Below are positions 26,950 to 35,982 of a stretch of DNA of 64,000 nt, piece by piece. Positions within the stretch are counted from its first letter, which is position 1. Every line of letters begins with the position of its first letter. Source of the DNA: Kitasatospora phosalacinea. Lineage in GTDB: Bacteria > Actinomycetota > Actinomycetes > Streptomycetales > Streptomycetaceae. The stretch is from the NCBI RefSeq assembly GCF_030268885.1, contig NZ_BSSA01000020.1, positions 81,993 through 145,992 of the forward strand, in the 5' to 3' direction. The notes under the pieces were generated by a model. That model was not told the DNA's origin. It did no database searches and saw only the letters and a program-made list of their open reading frames with translations. Position numbers and translations under genes: made by a program.

Positions 26950-27219
26950 TCAGTCGAGGGCCCGGCTGCGGGTGACGAGGTTGCCGATGACGACGTAGAC
27001 GACCGCCGGGACGCCGTAGTCCAGCAGGACCTGGGCGGTGTGGTGGGAGACCGTGAACAGGCCGCGGGACCAGCCGGAGAGCCAGTCGGCGGCGGTGTGG
27101 AACCAGTTGACGAGGCCGTTGTCCTGGTTGGCGCCGAAGAGGTCCAGCAGGATCCAGACGACCAGGATCGCCGCGAGCGCGTGGGCCAGGACCGATATCA
27201 CCGAAGTTGTCCGTCTCAT
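26950..27219 (-). CDS. small membrane protein, 89 aa
   Basis: Two TM segments (about 7-26 and 62-81) flank a polar loop FGANQDNGLVNWFHTAADWL. The end YGVPAVVYVVIGNLVTRSRA resembles other small actinobacterial envelope proteins. I know no function. AAGGCGG stands before the ATG. It lies between DUF1206 and phospholipase D genes, all on the same strand. Confidence 0.75.
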   Translation of the reverse strand: MRRTTSVISVLAHALAAILVVWILLDLFGANQDNGLVNWFHTAADWLSGWSRGLFTVSHHTAQVLLDYGVPAVVYVVIGNLVTRSRALD

Positions 27220-27229
27220 GGCTGCCGCC

Positions 27230-27253
27230 TTGCCCGTCGCGTCGACCCCAAAC
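27230..27253 (-). promoter_or_regulatory. possible SigB-like promoter very close to start
   Basis: Minus strand: GTTT, 14 bases, GGGCAA, ending 10 bases before the ATG at 27219. It overlaps the ribosome site AAGGCGG, so it is weaker evidence than the other copies. Confidence 0.3.
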
Positions 27254-27301
27254 CCGTTGCAGGGGAGGGGAGTTGGCCGTTTCCGCCGGGGGCGGGGGCG
27301 C

Positions 27302-28504
27302 TCACAGGAAGTGCCGGATCGGGGCGGTGGCCGCCTCCAGGGCGCGCCGGGCCGGGCCGCGGCGGTGCCAGCGCTCCGGCACGACGGCCTCGCTGCGCGC
27401 CAGGTCCTCGTCGAAGTGCCGGTCCAGGACGGCGGTGAACTCCTCGTCCACCACGGTCAGCACCACCTCCTCGTCGTGGTCCAGCGAGCGGCGGTTGAAG
27501 TTCGCCGAGCCGACCACCGCGGCCGTCCCGTCCACCGTCAGCACCTTGGCGTGCATCATCGTCGGCCCGTACCGCCACACCGTCACCCCGGCGGCGGTCA
27601 GCCGCCCGAAGTGGCGCTCGCCCGCCAACTGGCACACCCGCTTGTCGGTGTGCCGACCCGGCACCAGCAGGTCGACGGCGACCCCGCGGCGGCCCGCGGC
27701 GCACAGCAGGTCGACGAAGTAGTCGTCGGGCGCGAAGTACGCCGTCGCCAGGCGCAGCCGCCGCTCGGCCGAGGAGATCACCACCCGCATCAGGGTCTGC
27801 AGGTCCTGCCAGCCGACCGCGGCCGAACCCCGCACCACCTGCACCACCGCCCCGCCCGGCTGCTCGTGCTCCGCGAACCGGTCCGCCGCGTCGTACAGCG
27901 TGCCGGGTGCGCACTCGGCCCAGTTCTGCGCGAACGCCGCCGCGATGCCGTCCACCGCGGGCCCGACCACCCGCACGTGGGTGTCCCGCCACTCGCCCGG
28001 GTGCCGGGCGTCGCCGCACCACTCCTCGGCGATGCCGACCCCGCCGGTGAACGCGACCCGGCCGTCCACCACCAGGACCTTGCGGTGGCAGCGGTGGTTC
28101 TGCTTGAACGGCGACAGCCGCACCGGCCGCCGGAACCACGAGATCTGGACGCCCGCCGACTCCATCAGGTCGATCAGCTCCGGCTCGATCAGCCGACTGC
28201 CGAACCCGTCCAGCAGCAGCCGCACCCGCACGCCCAGGGCCGCCCGGCGGGCCAGCGAGCGGGCGAAGACCCGGGCGATCTCCCCGCGCCAGTACACGAA
28301 CGTCATCAGGTCGACCGTCCGCCGCGCCCCGTCGATCGCCGCCAGCATGGCCGGGAAGATCTCGTCCCCGTTGCGCAGCGGCGTCAGCAGGTTGCCCTCG
28401 GTCGCGGCGATGCCGATCAGCCCCTCCAGTCGGCGGCGCAGCACCCGGCCGCGGTCCGCGGGGAGTGGGGACGGGGCGGGTTCGGGCGCGGTCTCGGTCG
28501 TCAT
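27302..28504 (-). CDS. phospholipase D-like / cardiolipin synthase
   Basis: 400-residue enzyme with two HKD motifs. The first is in HRCHRKVLVVDGRVAFTGG near 140-158 and the second in MMHAKVLTVDGTAAVVGSAN near 320-340. These define the phospholipase D superfamily, and the overall pattern fits a ClsB-like cardiolipin synthase. The N-terminal TM helices of ClsA are missing, so it should be cytosolic or peripheral. GGAGAG precedes the ATG. It diverges from the PAP2-lipid kinase operon, which also acts on phospholipid intermediates. Confidence 0.9.
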   Translation of the reverse strand: MTTETAPEPAPSPLPADRGRVLRRRLEGLIGIAATEGNLLTPLRNGDEIFPAMLAAIDGARRTVDLMTFVYWRGEIARVFARSLARRAALGVRVRLLLDGFGSRLIEPELIDLMESAGVQISWFRRPVRLSPFKQNHRCHRKVLVVDGRVAFTGGVGIAEEWCGDARHPGEWRDTHVRVVGPAVDGIAAAFAQNWAECAPGTLYDAADRFAEHEQPGGAVVQVVRGSAAVGWQDLQTLMRVVISSAERRLRLATAYFAPDDYFVDLLCAAGRRGVAVDLLVPGRHTDKRVCQLAGERHFGRLTAAGVTVWRYGPTMMHAKVLTVDGTAAVVGSANFNRRSLDHDEEVVLTVVDEEFTAVLDRHFDEDLARSEAVVPERWHRRGPARRALEAATAPIRHFL

Positions 28505-28546
28505 CGGTCTCTCCGTCCGGGGCGGGTCGCTGTGGCGGCCGCTCGG

Positions 28547-28571
28547 CTACCCACTGCGCCGCGAACGATGC
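28547..28571 (-). promoter_or_regulatory. SigB-like promoter before phospholipase D gene
   Basis: Minus strand: GCAT, 15 bases, GGGTAG, 42 bases before the ATG at 28504. Confidence 0.5.
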
Positions 28572-28636
28572 CCGCGGAGGGGGGCCGAAGAGGAAACGGG
28601 AGGGATGAAAACCGCGGACCGGGGGACACGGGGGCC

Positions 28637-30286
28637 ATGACGAGGACTCGGGGACGGGCGGCCGGACCGCTCGGCGTACTGGCGGCGGTGCTGGGGCAGT
28701 TGGCGGCACTGGTCGCCGTCGGACTGCTGATCACCCACCCGCCCGGCCACTGGTGGGACCCGGGCGAGAACGGCCTGGTCAGCCGGCTGGCCGCGCACCG
28801 CACCCCCGCCCTGACCACCGCCAGCGACTGGCTCTCCGCGATCGCCTTCACCCCGGCCGTCGTGGCGGTGACGGCCGCCGCCGCGGCCCTGCTGCTGCTC
28901 CGGCACCGGTGGCGGGACGCCGCGCTGCTCGCCGGTGCCGTCGCGCTGCAGGCCGCGCTGTTCGTGACCGCCGCCCACCTGGTCGACCGGGCCCGGCCCG
29001 ACGTCGTCCGGCTGGACGGCGCCCTGCCCACCTCCAGCTTCCCGTCCGGGCACGTCGGGGCGGCCACCGCCCTGTACGGCGGCCTGGGCCTGCTCGCCCT
29101 GCACGCGCTGCGCGGACGGCGCCGGGTGCTGCCCGTGCTGCTGTGCGCCCTCGCCTGGGCGGTGCCGGTGCTGGTCGCCGCCAGCCGCCTCTACCGGGGC
29201 ATGCACCACCCCACCGACGTGGTGGCCGGGGCGCTCAACGGCGCGGCCGCCCTGTGGGTGGTCGCGCACGCGCTGCCCGCCCGCGAGCGGCGGACACCGG
29301 TCGCCGCCGCCGTCCCGCTCCCGGCCGCGCTGGTGCACAACCCGCTGTCGGTCGACCAGGCCCTGCTGGAACGGCTCACCGCCGTCCTGACCGCCCACGG
29401 CCACGGCCCCGTCCGCCACCTGGCCGGGGACGCCGAGGACTGCGGCCGGGCCGCCGCCGCCCGGGCCCTCGCCGACGGCGCCCGCCTGGTCGCCGCCTGC
29501 GGCGGCGACGGCACCGTCACCGCCTGCGCCGAGACCCTGGCCGGCACCGGCGCCACCCTGCTGGTCGTCCCCTGCGGCACCGGCAACCTGCTGGCCCGCA
29601 ACCTCGGCCTGCCCACCGACCCCGAGGCCGCCCTGACCGCCGCCCTCACCGGCCGCACCCGCCGGATCGACCTGATGCGGGTCGAGGGCGACGGCCTGCC
29701 CGCCCGGGCCGCCGCCACCATGGCCGGGATGGGCCTCGACGCCGCCGTGATGGCCGACACCGGCCGCACCCTCAAGCGCCGCCTCGGCTGGCCCGCCTAC
29801 CTGGTCGCCGGGGCCCGCCACCTCACCGACCGGCGCTTCCCGCTGACCGTCACCGTCGACGGCGCCCCGCCGGTGCGCCGACAGGTCCGCACCGCGATCG
29901 TCGGCAACGTCGGCACCCTCCAGGGCGGGGTGCGCCTGCTGCCCGACGCGACGCCCGACGACGGGCTGCTCGACCTCGTCCTGGTGCAGCCGCACGGGCC
30001 GCGCGGCTGGTGGCAGACCCTGCTGTCGCTGCTCACCGGCACCCGCCGCCCCGGCCCCGACGCCCCGCTGGAGCACTTCCGCGGCCGCCGCATCGAACTG
30101 ACCGCGGACCGCGCCCATCCGCGCGAGTGCGACGGCGACCCGGTGGACGAGGGCCGCACCCTCACCCTGACCGCCCGCCCGGACACCCTGCTGGTCCGCG
30201 TCCCCGGCACCCCGCCCGCGCCGCCCGCCGGGAACGCCGCACCCGCCGGGAACGCCGCGGAGTGGGCCGAGCGGGAGGTGGCCTGA
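28637..30286 (+). CDS. PAP2 phosphatase-diacylglycerol/lipid kinase fusion
   Basis: 549-residue two-domain enzyme. Residues 1-220 are a membrane PAP2 phosphatase with PSGHVGAATALYGG near 137 and SRLYRGMHHPTDVVAGAL near 183; motif 1 reads HLVDRARP, without its usual lysine. Residues 230-530 are a DAGK/sphingosine kinase-type catalytic domain with VAACGGDGTVTACAET near 292, VPCGTGNLLARNLGLP near 312 and the acid ECDGDPVDEG near 500. Removing and adding phosphate on lipids in one chain suggests phosphatidate/diacylglycerol turnover. It overlaps the next gene by one base. Confidence 0.9.
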   Translation: MTRTRGRAAGPLGVLAAVLGQLAALVAVGLLITHPPGHWWDPGENGLVSRLAAHRTPALTTASDWLSAIAFTPAVVAVTAAAAALLLLRHRWRDAALLAGAVALQAALFVTAAHLVDRARPDVVRLDGALPTSSFPSGHVGAATALYGGLGLLALHALRGRRRVLPVLLCALAWAVPVLVAASRLYRGMHHPTDVVAGALNGAAALWVVAHALPARERRTPVAAAVPLPAALVHNPLSVDQALLERLTAVLTAHGHGPVRHLAGDAEDCGRAAAARALADGARLVAACGGDGTVTACAETLAGTGATLLVVPCGTGNLLARNLGLPTDPEAALTAALTGRTRRIDLMRVEGDGLPARAAATMAGMGLDAAVMADTGRTLKRRLGWPAYLVAGARHLTDRRFPLTVTVDGAPPVRRQVRTAIVGNVGTLQGGVRLLPDATPDDGLLDLVLVQPHGPRGWWQTLLSLLTGTRRPGPDAPLEHFRGRRIELTADRAHPRECDGDPVDEGRTLTLTARPDTLLVRVPGTPPAPPAGNAAPAGNAAEWAEREVA

Positions 30287-31290
30287 TGGGAACCGCCAGC
30301 CGGGTCCGGCCCGGCCACGAGCACCTGTCCGCGGACGAGGCGGTGGGGACGCTGCGCCGCCGGGCCTGGTGGCCGCTGGCCCGCGACGCCTTCGTGCGGT
30401 TCCGCTACGCCGACGGGTTCAGCCACGCCCGCGCCCTCGCCTTCCAGGTGGTGCTGGCCCTGGTGCCGTTCGCGATCGCCGTGGTCGGCCTGGCCTCCTC
30501 GCTGCACGGCGGTCCGCTCGGGCAACTGGTCGCCGCCAGCATCCAGCGGATGGTCCCGGCCTCCAGCGCCGACCTGGTGCGCGAGGTGCTCGACCGCAGC
30601 CGCCACCGCACCGGCGGCACCCTCGCGCTCTGGTTCGGCGCCCTGTTCGCGCTCGCCAACCTGGTCACCGCGATGTCCCAGATCGAACGCGGCGCCAACC
30701 GCATCTACGGCATCGAACGGGACCGACCGTTCGACCGCAAGTACGGGCGGAGCCTGCTGATGGCCGCGGGCGCGGGCCTGCCGATGGGCACCGGCTTCCT
30801 GGTGCTGGTCGCCGGACCGCAGGTCGCCGCCGCCTCCGAGGAGGTGTTCGGGACCGGCCCGGCCGCCACCGCCGCCTGGACCCTGCTGCGCTGGCCGGTC
30901 GGCGTCCTGCTCACCCTCACCTCGGCCGCGGTGGTCTTCCGCCGCGCCCCCCGCCGCCGCCAACCCGGCTACAGCTGGCTGGCGTTCGGCGCCGGGGTCC
31001 ACCTGGTGCTCTGGCTGGCGGCGACCTGGCTGCTCAGCCTCTACCTGCGCCTGAGCGGCTCGTTCGACGCCGTCTACGGGCCGCTCAGCGCGGTGTTCTC
31101 GCTGCTGGTCTGGGCCTACCTGACGGCGATCGCGCTCTTCCTCGGCCTCTCCTTCGCCGCCCAGCTCGAAGCCGACCGCACCGGCACCCCCGGCCCCGTC
31201 CTGCCCGACCCGCTGGCCCCCGAGCAGCCGAAGGACGCCGGGCCGAAGCCCCCCGCGCACCCCGCGGTTCCGGGGAGGTCGTCGCAGTGA
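30286..31290 (+). CDS. YihY/UPF0761 family membrane protein
   Basis: 334 residues with about six TM helices and the YihY/virulence factor BrkB pattern: FSHARALAFQVVLALVPFAI near 45-64, LVTAMSQIERGANRIYGIER near 125-145 and VYGPLSAVFSLLVWAYLTAI near 263-283. The C-terminal 40 residues are Pro-rich and cytoplasmic. The molecular function of the family is unsettled. Coupled to both neighbours by TGATG and GTGA. A second YihY protein is encoded at 44836. Confidence 0.88.
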   Translation: MGTASRVRPGHEHLSADEAVGTLRRRAWWPLARDAFVRFRYADGFSHARALAFQVVLALVPFAIAVVGLASSLHGGPLGQLVAASIQRMVPASSADLVREVLDRSRHRTGGTLALWFGALFALANLVTAMSQIERGANRIYGIERDRPFDRKYGRSLLMAAGAGLPMGTGFLVLVAGPQVAAASEEVFGTGPAATAAWTLLRWPVGVLLTLTSAAVVFRRAPRRRQPGYSWLAFGAGVHLVLWLAATWLLSLYLRLSGSFDAVYGPLSAVFSLLVWAYLTAIALFLGLSFAAQLEADRTGTPGPVLPDPLAPEQPKDAGPKPPAHPAVPGRSSQ

Positions 31291-32075
31291 CCCGCCACCC
31301 CCTCCGTCCGCGTCCGTACCGGTGGCTGCCGTCGCGCCGCACCGCCGACCTGCGGCTGGGCGAGCGCCTGCTCGCCGCCGTGGTCGCGTTCGCGGTGGCC
31401 GCCGTGCCGACCGCGCTGCTGCTGGTGCTGATCGAGTCGCACTGGCCGCCGCTGCACCGCCTCGACGCGGGCGCGGCGCACCGGCTGCACACCACCGTGC
31501 GCGACCACCCCGCCGTCCTCTCGGTGCTGCGCACGCTCAGCAACGGGGTGTGGGACCCGCTGACGATGCGGCTGCTGGTCGCGGCGGCCGTCGGCTGGCT
31601 GCTGTGGCGGCGGGCCTGGCGGCTGGCGGTGTGGGCCGCGGCGACGGTGACCGCCTCCGGACTGGTCGGCTGGGCGGTGAAGGCGGCGGTCGCCCGGGCC
31701 CGGCCCGCGCTGCCCGACCCGGTGGCGCACGCCCCGGGCTTCTCGTTCCCGTCCGGGCACGCGATGACGGCGGCGACCTGCTGCACCGTGCTGCTGCTGG
31801 TGTTCTCGCCGGTGCTGCGCCCGTCGTGGCGGTCGGCGGCCCGGGTGGTGGCCGGGGTGAGCGTGCTGGGGGTGGGCTTCACCCGGGTCGCGCTCGGCGT
31901 GCACTGGGCCAGCGACGTGCTGGGCGGGTGGCTGCTCGGCCTGGGCCTGGTCGCGGCCACCGCCTGGGCGTTCGAGGGCTGGCGGCGGGAGACCGGCCGT
32001 CCCGTCCCGCCGCCGCTGGCCGAGGGCCTGGAGCCCGAGCTCGCCCCGGACGGCCCGCGGCGGCCCGAGGAGTAG
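31287..32075 (+). CDS. PAP2 superfamily phosphatase
   Basis: 262-residue integral membrane phosphatase for lipid phosphates. Motif 1 is KAAVARARPALPDP near 132-145, motif 2 SFPSGHAMTAATCC near 152-165 and motif 3 GFTRVALGVHWASDVLGGW near 197-215. All three catalytic regions are intact, unlike the fused PAP2 domain two genes upstream. Five or six TM helices are predicted. GTGA overlap with the YihY gene shows it is the last gene of a three-gene lipid operon. Confidence 0.9.
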   Translation: MTRHPLRPRPYRWLPSRRTADLRLGERLLAAVVAFAVAAVPTALLLVLIESHWPPLHRLDAGAAHRLHTTVRDHPAVLSVLRTLSNGVWDPLTMRLLVAAAVGWLLWRRAWRLAVWAAATVTASGLVGWAVKAAVARARPALPDPVAHAPGFSFPSGHAMTAATCCTVLLLVFSPVLRPSWRSAARVVAGVSVLGVGFTRVALGVHWASDVLGGWLLGLGLVAATAWAFEGWRRETGRPVPPPLAEGLEPELAPDGPRRPEE

Positions 32076-32096
32076 GGACGCGCGCCCCGGGACGGG

Positions 32097-32453
32097 TCAG
32101 CCGTTCCGGGGCAGCGCGTCGACCGCGGCGTCGACGGTGGCGTGGCTGGGCAGCAGCCCGTCCACCCCGGCCATGGCGAGCAGCCGTCGCAGGTCGAGCG
32201 AGGTTCCGGCCAGGGCGAGCGCGGTGCCGGCGGCCCGGGTGCGGCGGAACGCGAAGAGCAGTTCGGCCACGCCGACGGAGTCGCAGAACCCGAGCCGGGT
32301 CAGGTCGAGCACCAGCGGCAGGTCCTCGGCGGTCCCCTCGACCGCCCGGTGCAGGCGCGGCGCGGTGTGGAAGTCGAGCTCGCCCGCGAGGACGACGACG
32401 CTCGCCCCCGCGGGATGGGTGCGGACCTCGATGGTCAGGGCGTACTCGGGCAC
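32097..32453 (-). CDS. STAS-domain anti-sigma factor antagonist
   Basis: 118-residue SpoIIAA/RsbV-like protein. The start is YALTIEVRTHPAGASVVVLA and the phosphorylatable serine is in LGFCDSVGVAELL near 58. It should bind an RsbW-type kinase when unphosphorylated and release a sigma factor. It is last in the stressosome-type gene row, after a 62-base gap. The REC-phosphatase just upstream is its natural activator. GGAG precedes the GTG start. Confidence 0.88.
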   Translation of the reverse strand: MPEYALTIEVRTHPAGASVVVLAGELDFHTAPRLHRAVEGTAEDLPLVLDLTRLGFCDSVGVAELLFAFRRTRAAGTALALAGTSLDLRRLLAMAGVDGLLPSHATVDAAVDALPRNG

Positions 32454-32515
32454 GGGGGCTCCGTACGGTGCGGGGCGGACTTGCGGGCAGGGCGGGGCGG
32501 GGTGTGGTCCGGGGC

Positions 32516-34147
32516 TCAACCGAGCCGGGCGAGCAGCAGCGCGACGTCGTCGGTCTGCGCCCGGGAGAACGAGGACAGCAGCAGGTCGGCCGCCGGGTCG
32601 AGCGCGGCCGGGGCGGCGGCGAAGGCGTCCCGCAGCGAGTCCAGGCCGGTCTGCAGGTGCTCGCCCGGGACTTCGATCAGGCCGTCGGTCACCAGCAGCA
32701 GGGTGCTGCCGGGCTCGACCGGATGGTCGACCGGCGGCGGCTGCGGCACGTTCAGGCCGAGCAGGATGCCGTGCTCGGTCAGGTAGCGGGTGGAGCCGTC
32801 CGGCCGCCGCAGCAGCGGCGGCAGGTGCCCGGCGTTGGCGACCTGGACGCTGCGCCGGTCGGGCGCGATCAGCACCAGGCACACCGTCGCGGTCAGGCCG
32901 GGGCGCAGCCGGGTCAGCAGGGCGTCCAGCCGGTGCAGCAGGGTCTGCGGGTCGTGGCCCTCGATGGCGTAGGCGCGCAGCGCGTGGCGCAGTTCGCCCA
33001 TCGCCATCGCCGCCTCCAGCGAGTGCCCGGCCACGTCGCCGATCGCCAGCAGCAGCCCGGCGGGGGTGTCGATGGCCTCGTAGAAGTCGCCGCCGATCTC
33101 GCTGCGGGCGGAGGCCGGTTCGTACCGCACGGCGAGTTCGACCTCGGGGACGGCGGGCAGCCGGCTGGGCAGGAAGCTGCGCTGCAGGGTGAGGGCGAGG
33201 GCGTGCTCCTCGGCCTGGCTGCGCTGGGCCTCCAGGGCGAGCGCCCCGGCCTGGGTGAGCTGGGGGAGCAGGCCGCGCTCGTCGGGGTCGGCGACCGCGT
33301 CCCGGTCGACGACCACGGCCAGCAGCGGGCGGCCGGGCTTGGTGCGGGCCACCACCAGGGCGACCGGTCCGGCGGGCAGGCCCGCGCCGCCCAGGCCGTG
33401 CCCGGCCAGGACCTCGTGCCACTGCTCGGCGTCGAGCAGGGCGGTGTCGGTGCCGGTGGCGTCGCCCAGGGTGTGGTGGGCGATGACGTCGAGCAGGACG
33501 GGCGGCGCCTGGAGCAGCCGCACCGCCGGGCCGTCCGGCAGGTCCGGGTCGTGGTGGGCCAGGTGCAGGGCGTCGCGGTCCGGCCCGAGGGCGATCGCGG
33601 TGGCCCGGGCGGCGCCGAGCCGGATCGCGCCGAGCGCGGCCGCGCCGACCAGGGCGTCGGTGTCGGTGGCGCCGTACAGGGCGAGCGTGCTGCGGTGCAG
33701 CGCCGCGACCCGGGCGGCCAGGCGTTCGGCGTGCCGCCGGGCCCGGGCGTAGCGCAGCACGGCGGTGACGGTGGCCTGCAGCTCGGCCGGGTCGATCGGC
33801 TCGGTCAGGTAGGCGTCGGCGCCCCGGTGCAGGCCCTGGGTGCGGTCGCTGGCGGCGATCGCGGTGGCGGAGATGTGGACGACGGGCAGCGCGGCGGTGC
33901 GCGGCCCGCTCTTGATCCGTTCGCACACCTCGAAGCCGGTCATGTCGGGCAGGCTGATGTCCACCACGGCGATCTCGGGCAGCTCGGCGGTGGGGGTGCG
34001 CTCCAGCAGCGCCAGGGCCTGGGTGCCGTCGACCGCCTCGACGACGGTGTGCCCCGCGCGGCGCAGCCAGCTGCCGACGACGTAACGGGTCGTGTCGTTG
34101 TCGTCGAGCACCAGGACGGTGGCGGGCCCGGCGTCGGAGCCGGTCAT
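32516..34147 (-). CDS. response regulator-GAF-SpoIIE phosphatase
   Basis: 543-residue effector. A REC domain (8-125) has the phospho-acceptor region VVDISLPDMTG near 62; the usual lysine site reads AYLTEPID, with Glu instead of Lys. A GAF-like middle (150-300) follows, then a coiled linker and a PP2C domain with EIGGDFYEAI, GDVAGHSLEAA, TDGLIEVPG and TDDVALLLARLG. Like RsbU/RsbP it should dephosphorylate STAS proteins after a signal. Its stop lies upstream of the STAS gene and its start overlaps the hybrid kinase end by ATGA. Confidence 0.9.
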   Translation of the reverse strand: MTGSDAGPATVLVLDDNDTTRYVVGSWLRRAGHTVVEAVDGTQALALLERTPTAELPEIAVVDISLPDMTGFEVCERIKSGPRTAALPVVHISATAIAASDRTQGLHRGADAYLTEPIDPAELQATVTAVLRYARARRHAERLAARVAALHRSTLALYGATDTDALVGAAALGAIRLGAARATAIALGPDRDALHLAHHDPDLPDGPAVRLLQAPPVLLDVIAHHTLGDATGTDTALLDAEQWHEVLAGHGLGGAGLPAGPVALVVARTKPGRPLLAVVVDRDAVADPDERGLLPQLTQAGALALEAQRSQAEEHALALTLQRSFLPSRLPAVPEVELAVRYEPASARSEIGGDFYEAIDTPAGLLLAIGDVAGHSLEAAMAMGELRHALRAYAIEGHDPQTLLHRLDALLTRLRPGLTATVCLVLIAPDRRSVQVANAGHLPPLLRRPDGSTRYLTEHGILLGLNVPQPPPVDHPVEPGSTLLLVTDGLIEVPGEHLQTGLDSLRDAFAAAPAALDPAADLLLSSFSRAQTDDVALLLARLG

Positions 34148-35982
34148 GACCCCTCCTCGGGGGACGGCCGCCGGGGCGGGGCGGGGCGGGGGGCGGACAG
34201 GGCGGCGGCGATCCGGCCGCCGCTCAGGCCGGACTTCGGCAGCACGGCGCGGGCGTGCGACAGCCGGGCCCGTTCGGCGGCGGTCAGCGAGGCGGAGGTC
34301 AGCACCACCACCGGCGTCCGCCGCAGCACCGGGTCGGCCCGCAGCTCGGCGAGGACCCGGTAGCCGTCCGTGTCGCCGAGGTGCAGGTCGAGGACGATCC
34401 CGTCCGGCCGGATCTCGCGGACCAGCGGCAGCGCGGCTGCGCCGTCGCCGCTCTCCACCACCCGCTCGGCGATCTCGTGCAGCAGCGGGCGCAGCACGTC
34501 CCGGAACGCCGGGTCGTCGTCGACCGCGACCAGCACGCCCCGCCGGGGTCCGGGCGGCGGGGCCGGGTGCGCGGGCAGCCGGACGGTGAGCGCGCTGCCC
34601 CGGCCGGGCGCGCTGTCCAGGCGCAGCGTGCCGCCGAGGATCTCGGCCAGCCGGCGGGCGTACGGCAGGCCCAGGCCGGTGCCGCGGCGGCCCCGCTGGT
34701 GCGCGCCCTTCACCTGGTAGAACTCCTCGAAGACCCGTTCGTGCTGGTCGGCGGGGATGCCCACGCCGGTGTCGGTGACGGTCACCACCAGGAACGGGCC
34801 CTCGCCCCCGGCCTCCTCGATCCGGGTGGTCAGCTCCACCGACCCGTGCTCGGTGAACTTGAGCGCGTTGGACAGCAGGTTGCGCAGGATCCGCACCAGC
34901 ATCGTCTCGTCGCCGAGCAGCGGCTCCGGCACCTCGGGCGCGGGACCGATCCGCAGCTCGACGCCGGGGCGGGCCAGGCCGCGCAGGGTGCCGTCCAGGT
35001 GGGCGAGGACGGCGCGCAGGTCGAGCGGCGCCCACAGCGGGTCGAGGGTGCCGGACTCCGCCTTCGCGACGTCCAGCAGTTCGTCCACCAGGGCGAGCAG
35101 GGTGCGGCCGGAGTCGGCGATCAGGGACAGCTGGCGGCCGCGCTCCTCCGGCGGGGCGTCGGCGTCGGCGCGCAGCAGCTCGGCCAGGCCCACCACCGCG
35201 TTGACGGGGGTGCGCAGCTCGTGGCTGACGTTCGCCCAGAACCTGCTCTTGGCCTCGCTGGCCTCGCGCAGCTGCCGCGACTTCTCGTCCAGCTCGGCGT
35301 ACAGCGCGACCACGCCCCGGTTGGTCTCCTCCAGCTCCTCCGACAGCTCCGAGTACAGGGCCAGGACGCCCCGGTTGGTCTCCTCCAGCTCGCGGTTCAG
35401 GCGGCGCAGTTCCTCGCGCTGGGCGCGGGTGCGCTCCAGCGCGGCGATCAGGTCGCGGGTCTGCGCCCGGGAGTCCTCCAGGGCGCTGGCGCCGGTGTGC
35501 GCGGCGAGCAGGCCACGGACCCGTCCGAGCAGCTCCGGGCCCGGCTCGGGGCCGGGGCCGAGCCGCTGCTCGACCCGCACCAGGCCCTCCCCGCCGCCGT
35601 GCTCGTGGCGGGTGGGCAGCAGCCGGGCGGACGCCTCCAGCGCCTCGTCGGGCAGCCGGTGCCCGCCCCGCCAGGCCAGGGTGACCCGCAGCGCGGCCGG
35701 CCGCCCCGGCAGCAGGTCGAACGCGGCGGTGAGCCGGTCGGCGCCGAGCAGACCGCGGCCGAGCTCGCTCAGCACGGTGGCCAGCCGGACGGCGTCCTGC
35801 CCGTCCGCGCCGAGCAGGTCGGCGACGGCGCGGGCGCTGCGGCGCAGCGCGAAGGTGTCCTGGGCGGTGAGCACGGGCGCGACGCCCAGGTGCACGGCCG
35901 CCCGCTCGGCGGTCTCCTCGCCCGTGCCGTCCTCCACGGGGTCGTCGGTGCGGTCGTTCACGGGGTCGTGCGGTCCGTTCAC
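34144..35982 (-). CDS. hybrid sensor histidine kinase with receiver domain
   Basis: 612 residues. The N-terminal 150 residues carry an anti-sigma ATPase-like region; a coiled coil follows at about 155-225 that contains two near-identical ELEETNRGVxALY units. The dimerisation helix has FWANVSHELRTPVNAVVG (His near 233), the ATPase NLLSNALKFTEHGSV, DTGVGIPAD and GTGLGLPYA. A C-terminal receiver (about 470-590) has VDDDPAFRD, DGIVLDLHLGDTDGY and VLTSA. Its likely partner is the REC-phosphatase encoded next. GTGA overlap with the upstream gene; no TM helix, so it senses a cytosolic cue. Confidence 0.9.
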   Translation of the reverse strand: MNGPHDPVNDRTDDPVEDGTGEETAERAAVHLGVAPVLTAQDTFALRRSARAVADLLGADGQDAVRLATVLSELGRGLLGADRLTAAFDLLPGRPAALRVTLAWRGGHRLPDEALEASARLLPTRHEHGGGEGLVRVEQRLGPGPEPGPELLGRVRGLLAAHTGASALEDSRAQTRDLIAALERTRAQREELRRLNRELEETNRGVLALYSELSEELEETNRGVVALYAELDEKSRQLREASEAKSRFWANVSHELRTPVNAVVGLAELLRADADAPPEERGRQLSLIADSGRTLLALVDELLDVAKAESGTLDPLWAPLDLRAVLAHLDGTLRGLARPGVELRIGPAPEVPEPLLGDETMLVRILRNLLSNALKFTEHGSVELTTRIEEAGGEGPFLVVTVTDTGVGIPADQHERVFEEFYQVKGAHQRGRRGTGLGLPYARRLAEILGGTLRLDSAPGRGSALTVRLPAHPAPPPGPRRGVLVAVDDDPAFRDVLRPLLHEIAERVVESGDGAAALPLVREIRPDGIVLDLHLGDTDGYRVLAELRADPVLRRTPVVVLTSASLTAAERARLSHARAVLPKSGLSGGRIAAALSAPRPAPPRRPSPEEGS

